DNA of 64,000 nt from DATFFO01 sp963772815 (GTDB taxonomy: Bacteria > Actinomycetota > Acidimicrobiia > Spongiisociales > ZC4RG35), in assembly GCA_963772815.1 (NCBI GenBank), contig CAVYYV010000006.1:434001-498000 (forward strand), given 5' to 3'. Of the stretch, positions 1-8,952 are shown one piece after another (positions within the stretch are counted from its first letter, which is position 1; each line of letters starts with the position of its first letter). A model generated the notes under the pieces. That model had not been told where the DNA came from. It ran no database searches and saw nothing but the letters and a program-made list of their open reading frames with translations. The translations under genes and the position numbers were made by a program.

Positions 1-2
1 TC

Positions 3-167
3 TACGGGATCATCTACCACCTCCAGCCCTGGGGCAAGGCCCTGATCGTGATCGGGGCCGTACTGTCCTTGTCCGCCCTGATCGGATGGAGCATGGAGCC
101 TCTGGAGGAAGAGCATGAGCCCGATGCCGGGCCGGGCGACGAAGTGGCGGCGGAGGCGGGTGCATGA
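3..167 (+). CDS. ctaD: Cytochrome c oxidase subunit I, C-terminal end (partial)
   Basis: Only the last 54 residues lie in the window, so the 5' end is missing. The reading frame runs from base 3 to the TGA at 165-167. It holds one hydrophobic segment (LIVIGAVLSLSALIGW) followed by an acidic tail, as at the C-terminus of heme-copper oxidase subunit I, the protein carrying the low-spin heme and the binuclear O2-reduction site. Its stop overlaps the start of subunit III (ATGA at 164-167), which indicates one operon with translational coupling. Identification rests mainly on this position, because no heme-ligand region is visible. Confidence 0.7.
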   Translation, partial: YGIIYHLQPWGKALIVIGAVLSLSALIGWSMEPLEEEHEPDAGPGDEVAAEAGA

Positions 168-784
168 CCGAGATCAGCCACGAAGAGGTTGCGGGCCACG
201 TCGAGCACGAGTCGACGGGCGTCGAAAACCGAAAGCTGGGGATGTGGCTCTTTCTCAGCTCAGAGTTCCTGTTCTTCGGGGCGCTCATCACCAACTATCT
301 GTTGTATTCGCACCGGACCGGATTCGACATCTACCCGGCCAACGCCTATGACATCCCCTTCACCTCTGTCAGCTCATTCGTGCTGCTGATGAGCTCCTTG
401 ACCATGGTCCTGGCCCACAACGCCCAATCGAGGGAGGACCACCGCCAGACCCGGACCTGGTTGTTCGCCACGGCCGCCCTGGGGTCGGTGTTCCTGGCGG
501 GGCAGGTATTCGAGTTCACCGAGTTCGTCGTCCAGGATGGCATGAAGCTCACCTCGAACCCGGTCGCCTCTGCCTTCTACGTCCTCACCGGCTTCCACGG
601 CACCCACGTGGCGATCGGAGTGATCATGCTGCTCTCACTGTGGGGGATCTCCCGCACCAAGGGCAGTCTCTCAGACCGACGGGGCCTCAACCTCGAGCTG
701 GTCGGCCTCTACTGGCACTTCGTGGACATCATCTGGATCGTGATCTTCACCGTGGTCTATCTGATCTCTGCCTCGGGACGCTGA
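164..784 (+). CDS. ctaE: Cytochrome c oxidase subunit III
   Basis: A 206-residue membrane protein with about five hydrophobic spans, the short form of heme-copper oxidase subunit III found in actinobacterial aa3 and caa3 oxidases. Family signatures include ENRKLGMWLFLSSEFLFFG near residue 20, FHGTHVAIG near residue 145 and LYWHFVDIIWIVIF near the C-terminus. It supports proton uptake and stability of the subunit I core in the cytoplasmic membrane. The start overlaps the stop of subunit I by 4 nt, and the subunit IV gene follows after 3 nt. Confidence 0.95.
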   Translation: MTEISHEEVAGHVEHESTGVENRKLGMWLFLSSEFLFFGALITNYLLYSHRTGFDIYPANAYDIPFTSVSSFVLLMSSLTMVLAHNAQSREDHRQTRTWLFATAALGSVFLAGQVFEFTEFVVQDGMKLTSNPVASAFYVLTGFHGTHVAIGVIMLLSLWGISRTKGSLSDRRGLNLELVGLYWHFVDIIWIVIFTVVYLISASGR

Positions 785-787
785 GTC

Positions 788-1096
788 GTGACCGAGCACG
801 CCTCACATCCGACCGTCGCCCAGTACTGGAAGATCGCCGTGGTCCTCGCCGTCCTCACCGCGATCGAGGTATCGCTCTTCTACATAGACGCCGCGCTCGG
901 GCTGGGTGGTCTCAACGCACTCCTGCTCATCATGCTGGCCATCCTCAAGTTCGTGATCGTGGTCGGCTGGTACATGCACCTTCGATACGAAAAGCCCATA
1001 CTCAACCGTTTCTTCACCGCCGGCATCGCCGTGGCCATGGGGTGCTACGTGGTAGTACTCGCCACTCTGGGTGTTGTGGTGATCCGGGGCGCCTGA
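788..1096 (+). CDS. ctaF: Cytochrome c oxidase subunit IV (prokaryotic type)
   Basis: A 102-residue protein with three predicted membrane helices. It matches the prokaryotic COX4 family, with the typical AxLKFxIVxxWYMHL-like stretch (ILKFVIVVGWYMHLRYE, about residues 56-72). This small accessory subunit of aa3/caa3 oxidases has no catalytic residues. It starts with GTG 3 nt after the subunit III stop and is followed after 1 nt by ctaG, so it belongs to the same transcript. The start at 788 gives an N-terminus (MTEHASHPTVAQYW) close to the usual family length. Confidence 0.88.
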   Translation: MTEHASHPTVAQYWKIAVVLAVLTAIEVSLFYIDAALGLGGLNALLLIMLAILKFVIVVGWYMHLRYEKPILNRFFTAGIAVAMGCYVVVLATLGVVVIRGA

Positions 1097-1097
1097 G

Positions 1098-1919
1098 ATG
1101 CCGTGGCCGACCCCTCACGTCCACTGGGACGTGCTCGGCACCATCTTCGTGCTCGGCTTCGCCTACGCCTACGCCGAGACCCGACTCCGCAGGCTGGTTG
1201 CCCCAGGGTCCCCGCCGGCGACCAGGCGCCAGTGGTGGCAGTGGTTCGGGGGGCTCTTCTTCATGCTGGTGGTGTCGAGCTGGCCCTTGCATGACATAGC
1301 CGAGACGTCCCTCTTCTCGGTGCACATGATCGAGCACCTGGTCATCGCATACGTCACGGCCCCGATGTTGCTGATGGGGATGCCCCGCTGGATGGCCGAC
1401 GCCACCATCGGAAGGCCCGCCGTCGCTCGCATCCTGCGTCCCTTCGTCCACCCGGTGGCGGCGTTCGTGGTTTTCAACAGCGTCATGATCGCCATCCACT
1501 GGCCCGACATGGTGACGATCATGGTGACCAACTCTTTCGGGCACTTCTTGATACACGCAACCCTCTTCGCCACCGCTCTGGCCACCTGGATGCCGATCCT
1601 CTCCCCCACCCCGGCCCTTCCCAAGCTGCGCAGGCCCATGCAGGTCCTGTATCTCTTCGGCCAGTCGATCCTGCCCACCATCCCGGCCTCCTTTCTGACC
1701 TTCTCCACCACCCCCTTCTACCCGGTGTATGGAGATGCTGCCCTGGCATGGGGAATCACGCCTCTGGCCGATCAGACCGTCGCCGGGGTGATCATGAAGC
1801 TGGGGGGCGGCTTCCTGATCCTCATCGTCATGGCCGTCATCTGGTTCCGCTGGGTCACCGAGGAGCGCAAGTGGGACGAAATCGAAGCCGAGCTGAGGTC
1901 CATGCCCACCGAGCATTGA
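1098..1919 (+). CDS. ctaG: Cytochrome c oxidase assembly factor CtaG (caa3 type)
   Basis: A 273-residue polytopic membrane protein of the caa3_CtaG family, needed for assembly (probably copper insertion) of the oxidase encoded just upstream. The conserved histidine-rich stretch WPLHDIAETSLFSVHMIEHL sits near residues 65-85, followed by hydrophobic segments. A second His-bearing segment (FGHFLIHATLF) lies near residue 145. The gene starts with ATG one base after the subunit IV stop. Its own stop overlaps a TTG start of a small lipoprotein gene. This is the Bacillus-type CtaG, unrelated to the proteobacterial Cox11-like CtaG. Confidence 0.9.
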   Translation: MPWPTPHVHWDVLGTIFVLGFAYAYAETRLRRLVAPGSPPATRRQWWQWFGGLFFMLVVSSWPLHDIAETSLFSVHMIEHLVIAYVTAPMLLMGMPRWMADATIGRPAVARILRPFVHPVAAFVVFNSVMIAIHWPDMVTIMVTNSFGHFLIHATLFATALATWMPILSPTPALPKLRRPMQVLYLFGQSILPTIPASFLTFSTTPFYPVYGDAALAWGITPLADQTVAGVIMKLGGGFLILIVMAVIWFRWVTEERKWDEIEAELRSMPTEH

Positions 1920-2224
1920 CCCGCTCGGCCGGACTGGGCGTCATGGTGCTCACGATCGGGGTCCTGGCAGCAGCCTGTTCCGCCCCGACGTCGGGCACGA
2001 TGGAGGGCATCGTCGTGGATGTGGAGGGGAGTCTGACCAACATCACGCAGTTCACCGTTCTCGTCGAGGGTGACGACGTGACCTTCCACCCCAGCTCCAC
2101 CGGCTCCTACGACTTCCCCCTCTCCCACCTGAGGGAGCACCTCCGGACCGGTCAACCGGTGCTGGTGGGCTGGGAGCGAGAGGACAACGGCGAGTTGGTG
2201 GCCCTCTCGATCAGCGACGGCTGA
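1916..2224 (+). CDS. Small predicted lipoprotein at end of oxidase operon
   Basis: A 102-residue product if started at TTG 1916, which overlaps the ctaG stop (TTGA). The alternative ATG at 1943 gives 93 residues. The longer form has an Arg before the hydrophobic stretch and then a lipobox (LAAAC), so it is probably exported and lipid-anchored. The mature part of about 80 residues (MEGIVVDVEGSLTNITQFTV onward) is beta-rich and could be a small OB-like fold, which is inference only. Its position after ctaG suggests a role in oxidase assembly or surface exposure, but no known family was recognised. Confidence 0.6.
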   Translation: MTRSAGLGVMVLTIGVLAAACSAPTSGTMEGIVVDVEGSLTNITQFTVLVEGDDVTFHPSSTGSYDFPLSHLREHLRTGQPVLVGWEREDNGELVALSISDG

Positions 2225-2231
2225 AGGCTCG

Positions 2232-3458
2232 TCAGAGGGGCACCCGGACCCTGAGCAACGCCGACGGTGCCGTGGTCTCCGTTGTCTGTTGCGTCGTCTG
2301 AGTGGGAGTCTCCGAAGCCTGGGCGGGGCCCGATCGAGCCTGGATAACGGCGAATATGATCAGCACGACGGTCCCGATCCCCGCCAGGGCAACCAAGAAC
2401 TCGCCGAAGCTGATTCCCATGTTGGGGCGACTGGCAGCCATGGAGGCAAACCCGAGCACAGACGCGGCCGCCAGCAGCGCGAGTAGGGCGGCACCGCCCG
2501 AGGCCATCTCATTGGACCGGATGAAGGTGATCCCTAGCGGCAGCACCAACACTGCCAGAATCGCCGCCGCGGTCAATGGGATCCGGACGGCTGCCCCGAG
2601 CCTGCTACGCACATCGGCGATCTCGACGGCCTGGACCTCGTCGACCCCGGCCGGAACCCCCACGACCTGAACCAGGACGGAAGTCACCCAGCCCAAAAAG
2701 GCACCGCCCAGGAGAACCACGATTGCGGTGGGAATGATGCCCATGGTCGCCATCCCCTCCGACCCCTCGATTGGCTGGGCGAAGGCGGACGTGAGGACGG
2801 CTCCCGCCGCCACGCCCAGCACCAGTCCCAGCCCCGCGCCGAGCAAGACGGTGACGCCCGATCTTCCCTCCAGCCGAGCGCCGGGCTCCATCCAGCCCGC
2901 CGCTCCCCGGCTCAGGGTGGCCACCACGATCCCGAAGACCGCCGATATGAGTGTGGCGCCGACCAGGAACGTCGTCGTGGACACCTCCACCGCCGGCGAA
3001 TAGGCACCTTCCTGACCGGACAGAGAAGCCGCAGAGAGGAGCCACGTCGAGGCCAACACCAGCCCTATCAGACCCAGCACCACGCCGGTCACGGCGCCGA
3101 TCCGCCCCGCCAGGCGCAACCGGTCGCCCAGGCCCAGCGCCTCCACCTCGGGCTCAGGCTCGGGCTCGAGAACGGCCACGGGGGAAAAGGCCGGAACGGC
3201 AGCAGCAGCAGGTTGGGCAGGCACCGCCGGTTCCGGCACCGGCTCCGGTTCGGCCGCAGGAACGGGTGCCTCCTCCACATCAAGAGTGGCCGCTGCCGGA
3301 GCAGGCGCCGCAGCCGCCACGACCGTTCCCCCGGCCCACCCGGCCAGCACATCCTCATAGGTAGTTCCGGTGGCGTCGGCCCACGCACGGGCGGAGCGCT
3401 CGACGATTGCCTGGGGGACCTGCATCGCCTCGGCCGCGGCGGCGAGTTGATCACTCAT
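2232..3458 (-). CDS. Multi-pass membrane protein with helical N-domain and Ala/Pro/Glu linker
   Basis: 408 residues, family not recognised. Residues 1-45 look like a small helical domain (MSDQLAAAAEAMQVPQAIV...). Residues 50-110 are a low-complexity Ala/Pro/Glu/Val linker. About seven hydrophobic segments follow between roughly residues 118 and 385, and a Thr-rich tail closes the protein. It is the last gene of a minus-strand set whose other members are a tiny membrane protein, an eight-or-more-helix membrane protein and a cupredoxin-like lipoprotein. It converges on the oxidase operon with only 7 bp between the two stop codons. Confidence 0.7.
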   Translation of the reverse strand: MSDQLAAAAEAMQVPQAIVERSARAWADATGTTYEDVLAGWAGGTVVAAAAPAPAAATLDVEEAPVPAAEPEPVPEPAVPAQPAAAAVPAFSPVAVLEPEPEPEVEALGLGDRLRLAGRIGAVTGVVLGLIGLVLASTWLLSAASLSGQEGAYSPAVEVSTTTFLVGATLISAVFGIVVATLSRGAAGWMEPGARLEGRSGVTVLLGAGLGLVLGVAAGAVLTSAFAQPIEGSEGMATMGIIPTAIVVLLGGAFLGWVTSVLVQVVGVPAGVDEVQAVEIADVRSRLGAAVRIPLTAAAILAVLVLPLGITFIRSNEMASGGAALLALLAAASVLGFASMAASRPNMGISFGEFLVALAGIGTVVLIIFAVIQARSGPAQASETPTQTTQQTTETTAPSALLRVRVPL

Positions 3459-3470
3459 CGACGCTGGAGC

Positions 3471-3662
3471 TTAGCTGTCGTCCGACGGGCGTTCGATCTG
3501 GTCGGAGTCGCCGTCCTCGCCCTCCTCGGTGTCCATCTTTTGCCGAGCCCGTCGCTCTGCCCAACGCAAGATGAGGATCACCGCCACCGCCGGCACGACG
3601 AATATCCCAATCTCGTCGATTCCGCCGTAGTGAGCCAAGACTGGGACGAGAGCCTCCATCAT
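3471..3662 (-). CDS. Single-span small membrane protein
   Basis: 63 residues with one hydrophobic segment (IGIFVVPAVAVILILRWA, about residues 18-35), then a basic patch and a strongly acidic C-terminal tail (TEEGEDGDSDQ). No family is recognised with certainty. Its start overlaps the stop of the large membrane protein gene upstream (4-nt ATGA overlap at 3659-3662), so the two are translationally coupled and the products may interact. It is too short for functional assignment beyond a membrane accessory peptide. Confidence 0.6.
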   Translation of the reverse strand: MMEALVPVLAHYGGIDEIGIFVVPAVAVILILRWAERRARQKMDTEEGEDGDSDQIERPSDDS

Positions 3663-4999
3663 CCTGCCAGGATGACCAGGCCAAGACTGGTAAGCAAGAC
3701 CATCAGGACCAGCATGGCGTACTGGCTGCGCACCGCTGCCGCCCCCTTGAAGTCGGCCAGGGCGCGGTCGTGAGCCAATACCACCCCTGCCACATGGCCT
3801 GCCACGATCACACCCACCTGGACGTACCAGATCGGCTCAGGGCGCCTTATGAAGAAATCGACCTTGCGCGCCGCGGTTCCGAACAGGTCCCATCCCATGC
3901 CGAAGGGGTCGGACAATGTCGACAAGAATTGCTGACCCTCGAAGATGATCAGAGAGAAATAGTGCGCCACGGCGTAAGCCATGCCGATGGGGACCAGGGT
4001 ATGGGCGAATCGCTGGGCAACCCTCATCGTGCTCGAGGCGCCTCCGGTCATGCGATTGGCCATGGCCGACGCTCCCAGATAGGCACCGCCCAGGACCAGG
4101 ACGATCCCGGCCATCACCGCCGTCTGGGCGGCAATACCCCAGCCGGGCCACCAGGAGGCGGCCTTGAGGCCGTCATAGCTCACAGTGCCGATGGTCATGA
4201 CGACGAAGGCCCACAGCCCGGGCCACTCGGGCAGTACCACCAGGGCCCGCAACCATCCTCGCCGACCCGGTTCCCCGTCGACCCGTCCCAGAGGCGACAC
4301 AGAGCTGAAGAGGCGGTTGTAAACCGTGAACATGTCCCACGATCCCAGCCCCGTATCGCCACCCACGATGGCTATCACGATCATCAGCACCGCCGTGTAG
4401 AGAAGAGCCGCTCCTGCCAGGGCCAACGGAGAGTCGGAATGGGGGAAGATCAGCTCCATCCAGGCAAACCCGAAGAAGAGAGCGACGGCGGGCCACACTC
4501 CCCAGCGCCGGGCCAGGTCCGGTCGCTCCTCGCTCCCCAGTCCCGTCGTGTCGGCCAGGGTCCGCCATGGATTCAGGGCGGTGTAGGTGTCGCCCCACAC
4601 GGCCGATGAGAAGGGAACCACCAGCCAGAACACCACCCACACCATGACCGGGGCGATGGTCGTCCCCTCAGCGCCGCCAAGCCACGCGGCGAACCCCGCT
4701 CCGAGGACCAACAGAAGCGACACGACGCCCACGACCCGGACCGGCACGACCAGGTACCGGAGCCACGGAGCGGGCCAGATTCGGTACCTCGGCCCATCCT
4801 GGAGACGGGGTCGGGGCCAGAGAACGGCGAGGAGCGCAAAGGAAAGGGCGACCACCAGCGCGGCGCCGATGGCGAAGTAGGTGACCGGCACGGGAAGGTC
4901 CAGACGGCCACCAATGCCGTGAGCTTGAGCCGGTAGAGGAGCCAGCAGGGCCCAGGCAAGGACCACCAGGGCGCCGGCCAGCAACCGGGCTCTGGTCAT
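3659..4999 (-). CDS. Polytopic membrane protein, 'fenitrothion hydrolase'-like family
   Basis: 446 residues beginning with a cleavable signal-like segment (residues 5-26, ending PAQAHG), then about ten hydrophobic spans. The N-terminal HGIGGRLDLPVPVTYF and the WGDTYTALNPWRTL motif recall membrane proteins often annotated as fenitrothion hydrolase in actinobacteria. That name comes from one plasmid enzyme and is probably not the native function. The gene is coupled at both ends: its start overlaps the stop of a cupredoxin-like lipoprotein gene, and its stop overlaps the next small membrane gene. The context next to cytochrome oxidase suggests a role in metal or redox handling, which is inference. 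Confidence 0.7.
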   Translation of the reverse strand: MTRARLLAGALVVLAWALLAPLPAQAHGIGGRLDLPVPVTYFAIGAALVVALSFALLAVLWPRPRLQDGPRYRIWPAPWLRYLVVPVRVVGVVSLLLVLGAGFAAWLGGAEGTTIAPVMVWVVFWLVVPFSSAVWGDTYTALNPWRTLADTTGLGSEERPDLARRWGVWPAVALFFGFAWMELIFPHSDSPLALAGAALLYTAVLMIVIAIVGGDTGLGSWDMFTVYNRLFSSVSPLGRVDGEPGRRGWLRALVVLPEWPGLWAFVVMTIGTVSYDGLKAASWWPGWGIAAQTAVMAGIVLVLGGAYLGASAMANRMTGGASSTMRVAQRFAHTLVPIGMAYAVAHYFSLIIFEGQQFLSTLSDPFGMGWDLFGTAARKVDFFIRRPEPIWYVQVGVIVAGHVAGVVLAHDRALADFKGAAAVRSQYAMLVLMVLLTSLGLVILAG

Positions 5000-5466
5000 G
5001 GCTCGACGACGAGCTTGACCAATTCGAGACTGGCGCCTTCCAGCTCCACCTCGAACTCACCGGGAACATCCGCCGTGAATCGAATCTGGGTCGGGACGCC
5101 GGGCTGAGTGTCGAAATGGAGGTCGTAGCCGTGCACGTGCACCTCGTCGGCCACGTCGGCCACTACCTCGAACACCGCTTCGGTGCCCAGCTTGAAATCT
5201 AGGGTGTCGGGACCACTCACCTCGCCGCTGTTCACGATGAGGGTCGGAAGCGACGGCGTCGTAGTGGCGGCCATCGACGGGCTGGTTGTGGAACGCGACC
5301 CGGGCACGGACGTGTCCGGAGCGGGCACGGACGAGGATTTTGCAGACGAGGCGACACTCGAAGTCGACGTGGGACTCGTGGAGCCGGTCGACGCCGTGCG
5401 GGATGACCCTCCACAGCCCACCAGCAACAGCAGCCCAATCACCGTCAATGAGACCCTGCGCAGCAT
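4996..5466 (-). CDS. Cupredoxin-like lipoprotein
   Basis: 156 residues from ATG 5466. A signal peptide with lipobox (LLLLVGC) is followed by a Ser/Thr/Pro-rich linker of about 55 residues. The C-terminal domain (residues 85-156) carries EVHVHGYDLHFD and a PGEFEVELE segment, as in cupredoxin_1-type folds. The HVHGYD histidines are present, but the usual Cys/Met copper ligands near the C-terminus are absent, so copper binding is doubtful. Its stop overlaps the start of the downstream membrane protein gene (ATGA at 4996-4999), suggesting that the two work together at the cell surface. Confidence 0.72.
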   Translation of the reverse strand: MLRRVSLTVIGLLLLVGCGGSSRTASTGSTSPTSTSSVASSAKSSSVPAPDTSVPGSRSTTSPSMAATTTPSLPTLIVNSGEVSGPDTLDFKLGTEAVFEVVADVADEVHVHGYDLHFDTQPGVPTQIRFTADVPGEFEVELEGASLELVKLVVEP

Positions 5467-5535
5467 CGAGCCCGACCCTACGACACCAGCGGGGACTGCG
5501 ATAATTCGCAGGTTGGCCCGCACTAGATTGATTCG
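5467..5535. promoter_or_regulatory. Divergent intergenic region with a possible leaderless start for the acylase
   Basis: Sixty-nine bases separate the divergent lipoprotein and acylase genes, so both promoters must lie here or overlap the coding ends. On the plus strand, TAGATT (5524-5529) fits a TANNNT -10 element and ends 6 nt before ATG 5536, the spacing expected for a leaderless transcript. No convincing -35 was seen. The call is inference from spacing. Confidence 0.35.
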
Positions 5536-8025
5536 ATGCGCTGGGTCCGCCGCATACTCGTAGCCCTGCTGGTCCTCGTCGTCGTGCTGGCGCTGGCCGG
5601 GGTGTGGATGAGCCGGCGATCGTTCCCCTCGGTGAGTGGAGAGGTGGTGCTGCAAGAGCTCGACGGGCCCATCTCGATCACCCGTGACAGCTATGGCATA
5701 CCCCATATCCGGGCCCGCACCACCCACGACCTGTTCCTGGCCGAGGGCTACGTGCATGCCCAGGACCGGTTCTGGCAGATGGACACCTGGCGTCACATCG
5801 GGGCGGGCCGCCTGTCCGAGATGTTCGGGACCGATCAGGTGGACACAGACTCGTTCCTACGCACGCTTGGATTCGAGCGTCTGGCCGAACAGGAGTATCA
5901 GTCGGCCCCGCCCGAGATGCAGGCGTCGCTCGATGCCTACGCAGCCGGGGTCAATGCCTATCTGGACGAGCGCCCCGGCGGCTCCGCCCTGTCGCTGGAG
6001 TACGCGGTCCTCGGTCTTCAGAACGGCGACTACGCCCCGACCGCCTGGAAACCGACTGACACCCTGACCTGGGCCCATGTGATGGCCTGGGACCTGCGTT
6101 CCAACATGGAGGACGAGATCAACCGCTCGATCCTGAGCGGAATCGTCGGCCGAGACAGAACCGAGCAGCTGTACCCGCCCTATCCCAGCGATCATCCTGT
6201 CATCGTCCCTCAGGGTGTCGGGGCCGAGAGCGTCGCCGCCCCACCCATTCCATCCGACGCCACGGCAGCTCTCGAACAGGTCCGGACCAACCTGGCCGCG
6301 GTGGAGGCGACCTTGGGCGAGCCGATCGACGGCATCGGGTCCAACAACTGGGTCGTCGACGGGACCCACACCGCGTCCGGGCTGCCGTTGCTGGCCAACG
6401 ACCCCCATCTGAGTATCCAGCTGCCTTCTATCTGGTACGAGATCGACCTGTGGTGCGAGCAGGTCAACGAGAACTGCCCCTATCGCGTCACCGGGTTCTC
6501 CTTCCCCGGGGCGCCGGGAGTGGTCATCGGGCACAACGAGCACATCGCCTGGGGGTTCACCAACGAAGCACCCGACGCCATGGACCTCTACGTCGAGCGC
6601 ACGGACGGCCGGGGCCACTACGAGGTGGACGGCGAGTGGAAGAGCCTCGACGTGCGCCATGAGACGATCAAGGTGGCAGGCGGCGAAGATGTGGATCTCG
6701 AGATCGATTCGACCCGGCACGGCCCGGTCATCTCGGGTCGGCTCGGATCCCTGGACGGCATAGACAATGGAGGCATCGACCTCCCCGACAACTACGCAAT
6801 CGCCCTCCGGTGGCAAGCCCTCGAGCCATCGACCGTCTTCCAGGCCCTACTGGGACTCGACGCAGCGACCAACTGGGACGAGTTCCGCCAGGCAGCCTCC
6901 CACTTCGACATCGCCCCCCAAAACGTGGTCTATGCGGACCGGGAAGGAAACATCGGCTATCAGGCCACCGGGAAGATACCCATACGAAGGGCGGGTGACG
7001 GGCGCTATCCGGCACCTGGATGGAACTCCGACTACGAATGGGAGAGCTACATCGCCACCGATGCCCTCCCTCGCATCTTCAATCCCGATTCGGGCATGAT
7101 CGTCACCGCCAATCAGCCGGTAGTGGACTCGTCCTATCCATACTTCATCGGCATCGACCACGACTACGGCTTCCGCGCCAAGAGGATCAACGACCTGCTG
7201 ACGGGATCCACGGCCCTCCAACCCCCCGACATGGTGGCCATCCAGATGGACGACTATGACGCCTCGGCCGCGACCGTCGTGCCGGAGGTCATGGCTCTGC
7301 CGAGCGGCGATCCGGAGGTGGCCGCCATGCAGGAGGTGCTGCGGCCGTGGAGCGAGGGAAGCGACCCCTATCAGATGAGGACCGACAGCCCGGGCGCCGC
7401 AGCCTACGCCGCCGTTTGGCGCCACCTGCTCGCCGACACCTTCGACGACGAGCTCCCCGAAGACATGAAAGCCGAGGGAAGCAGTCGCTACTTCCAGGTG
7501 GTGGCGGATCTCCTCCAGACCCCCGACGACCCCTGGTGGGATGACGTCAACACCGACCAGCGGGAAACCGCAACCAACATGCTGAATAGGGCCGTGGTGG
7601 AAGCCCACACTGAGCTCACCGAGAGCCTCGGCAAGGACCCGACTCGGTGGCGCTGGGGCGATCTCCATGTGGGCACCTTCGAGAACCAGACGCTGGGGCA
7701 ATCCGGCATCGGGGTCATCGAGGCCATCTTCAACCGCACCGCCAAACCCGAGATCTCCGGCGGGCCCTCGATCGTCAACGCCACCGGCTGGATCGCCTCC
7801 GACGGGTACGGCTTGGTCGCCCTTCCCTCGATGAGGATGGTGGTCGACCTGTCCGACCCGAGCCAGTCGGTGTCGATCAACACCACAGGCCAGTCCGGTC
7901 ACGCCTACGACCGTCACTACTTCGACCTCAACCACGCCTGGGCGACCGGGGGCACTCACCCGATGCGGTTCGGACCCGATTCGGTGACGGACCCTGAGGG
8001 CGTGTTGGAGCTCGTGCCCGGCTGA
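5536..8025 (+). CDS. Penicillin acylase family (Ntn-hydrolase) protein
   Basis: 829 residues, a membrane-anchored or exported amidase of the penicillin acylase/aculeacin/AHL acylase family. Residues 5-24 form an N-terminal hydrophobic anchor. The alpha-chain region carries GIPHIRARTTHDLFLAEGY and HAQDRFWQMD. The beta-chain begins at a Gly-Ser junction, with Ser269 of GSNNWVVDG as the expected N-terminal nucleophile after self-cleavage. The downstream LANDPHL and GVVIGHNEHIAWGFTN motifs are typical. Such enzymes cleave the amide bonds of beta-lactams, acyl-homoserine lactones or other acylated amines, and the substrate cannot be told from sequence. The gene stands alone on the plus strand. Confidence 0.92.
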   Translation: MRWVRRILVALLVLVVVLALAGVWMSRRSFPSVSGEVVLQELDGPISITRDSYGIPHIRARTTHDLFLAEGYVHAQDRFWQMDTWRHIGAGRLSEMFGTDQVDTDSFLRTLGFERLAEQEYQSAPPEMQASLDAYAAGVNAYLDERPGGSALSLEYAVLGLQNGDYAPTAWKPTDTLTWAHVMAWDLRSNMEDEINRSILSGIVGRDRTEQLYPPYPSDHPVIVPQGVGAESVAAPPIPSDATAALEQVRTNLAAVEATLGEPIDGIGSNNWVVDGTHTASGLPLLANDPHLSIQLPSIWYEIDLWCEQVNENCPYRVTGFSFPGAPGVVIGHNEHIAWGFTNEAPDAMDLYVERTDGRGHYEVDGEWKSLDVRHETIKVAGGEDVDLEIDSTRHGPVISGRLGSLDGIDNGGIDLPDNYAIALRWQALEPSTVFQALLGLDAATNWDEFRQAASHFDIAPQNVVYADREGNIGYQATGKIPIRRAGDGRYPAPGWNSDYEWESYIATDALPRIFNPDSGMIVTANQPVVDSSYPYFIGIDHDYGFRAKRINDLLTGSTALQPPDMVAIQMDDYDASAATVVPEVMALPSGDPEVAAMQEVLRPWSEGSDPYQMRTDSPGAAAYAAVWRHLLADTFDDELPEDMKAEGSSRYFQVVADLLQTPDDPWWDDVNTDQRETATNMLNRAVVEAHTELTESLGKDPTRWRWGDLHVGTFENQTLGQSGIGVIEAIFNRTAKPEISGGPSIVNATGWIASDGYGLVALPSMRMVVDLSDPSQSVSINTTGQSGHAYDRHYFDLNHAWATGGTHPMRFGPDSVTDPEGVLELVPG

Positions 8026-8046
8026 CGGGCCCTCTTGTCCAGATAG

Positions 8047-8952
8047 CTAGCCGCCCGACGCCGCCCGAGCGATAAGGTCGGCAAGAACTTCGGCGTGGGT
8101 CCAGGGAAGCTCGTGACGTCCGCCCGGTACCTCGACCACTTCAGGGCTCCCGATTTCGGCCGCCAGCCCGTACTGCCATGCCGGAGGCACCAGTTGGTCG
8201 TGAACCGGGATGACGACCGTGATCGGCACCTTGATCCGCCCCACCCAATCCCGAGAGTCGAAGCGCAGCATGGCCAGGCTGGCCTGGGCGCCTGCATCTG
8301 GGTCACGGCGGCGGCTCTCGTCCCACAGCCAGCGGGCATGCCGAGTTTCGACTGCGCCTGTAGCAAGGAGGTACCCCGAGCGCACTTCAGCCGTCCCGAA
8401 CCAGTTGACCCGCTCCCAGGCCCGAGTGAGGAACGCCCCCACCGCACGAGCGAGACGCCAAATGGGAGGATGATGGGAGAACGTGGCGATCAGCACAAGG
8501 CCGGCCACCCGCTTCGGGTGGCGGTGGGCCAAGGCCTGGGCGATGGTCCCGCCTAGGGAGTAGCCCACCACGGTGGCGATCCCCACATCGAGCGCATCGA
8601 GGACGGCAGCGATATCGTCGGCCTCGTCCTCGATCTCGAACCTGCTCCGGGTCCGGGGAGAGAGCCCGTGAGCGCGGTTGTCGATCATGATCAGCCGAAA
8701 TCGATCCGCCAGGAGCGGTCCAACGCGATACCACTCGGCGATAGACGACCCCGCCAGCCCATGGACGAGCACCACCGGCGGTCCATCGTCGGGCCCTGCC
8801 TCCCGTACCAGGAACTCCTCGTCGCCGATGAAGACCGTGCGCCCCGGGATTCGCCACGGATGAAGTTGGGGCGGCTCGAATCGCGGGGCCGGATCAGGGC
8901 CGAACAGCCTGTACGCAAACCAGGCGCCAAGGAGCTTTCTGAGCCTTCTCAT
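8047..8952 (-). CDS. Alpha/beta hydrolase
   Basis: 301 residues from ATG 8952. Visible elements are the oxyanion motif VVLVHGLAGSS (about residues 55-65), the nucleophile elbow GYSLGG (about residue 130), an acid within VVIPVHDQLVPP (about residue 245) and the C-terminal catalytic His in GGRHELPWTH. These make a complete Ser-Asp-His set for an esterase or lipase-like enzyme with unknown substrate. Its start overlaps the stop of the ferredoxin-like gene by 4 nt (ATGA), so the pair is co-translated. A start further upstream would overlap that gene extensively and is unlikely. Confidence 0.88.
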   Translation of the reverse strand: MRRLRKLLGAWFAYRLFGPDPAPRFEPPQLHPWRIPGRTVFIGDEEFLVREAGPDDGPPVVLVHGLAGSSIAEWYRVGPLLADRFRLIMIDNRAHGLSPRTRSRFEIEDEADDIAAVLDALDVGIATVVGYSLGGTIAQALAHRHPKRVAGLVLIATFSHHPPIWRLARAVGAFLTRAWERVNWFGTAEVRSGYLLATGAVETRHARWLWDESRRRDPDAGAQASLAMLRFDSRDWVGRIKVPITVVIPVHDQLVPPAWQYGLAAEIGSPEVVEVPGGRHELPWTHAEVLADLIARAASGG

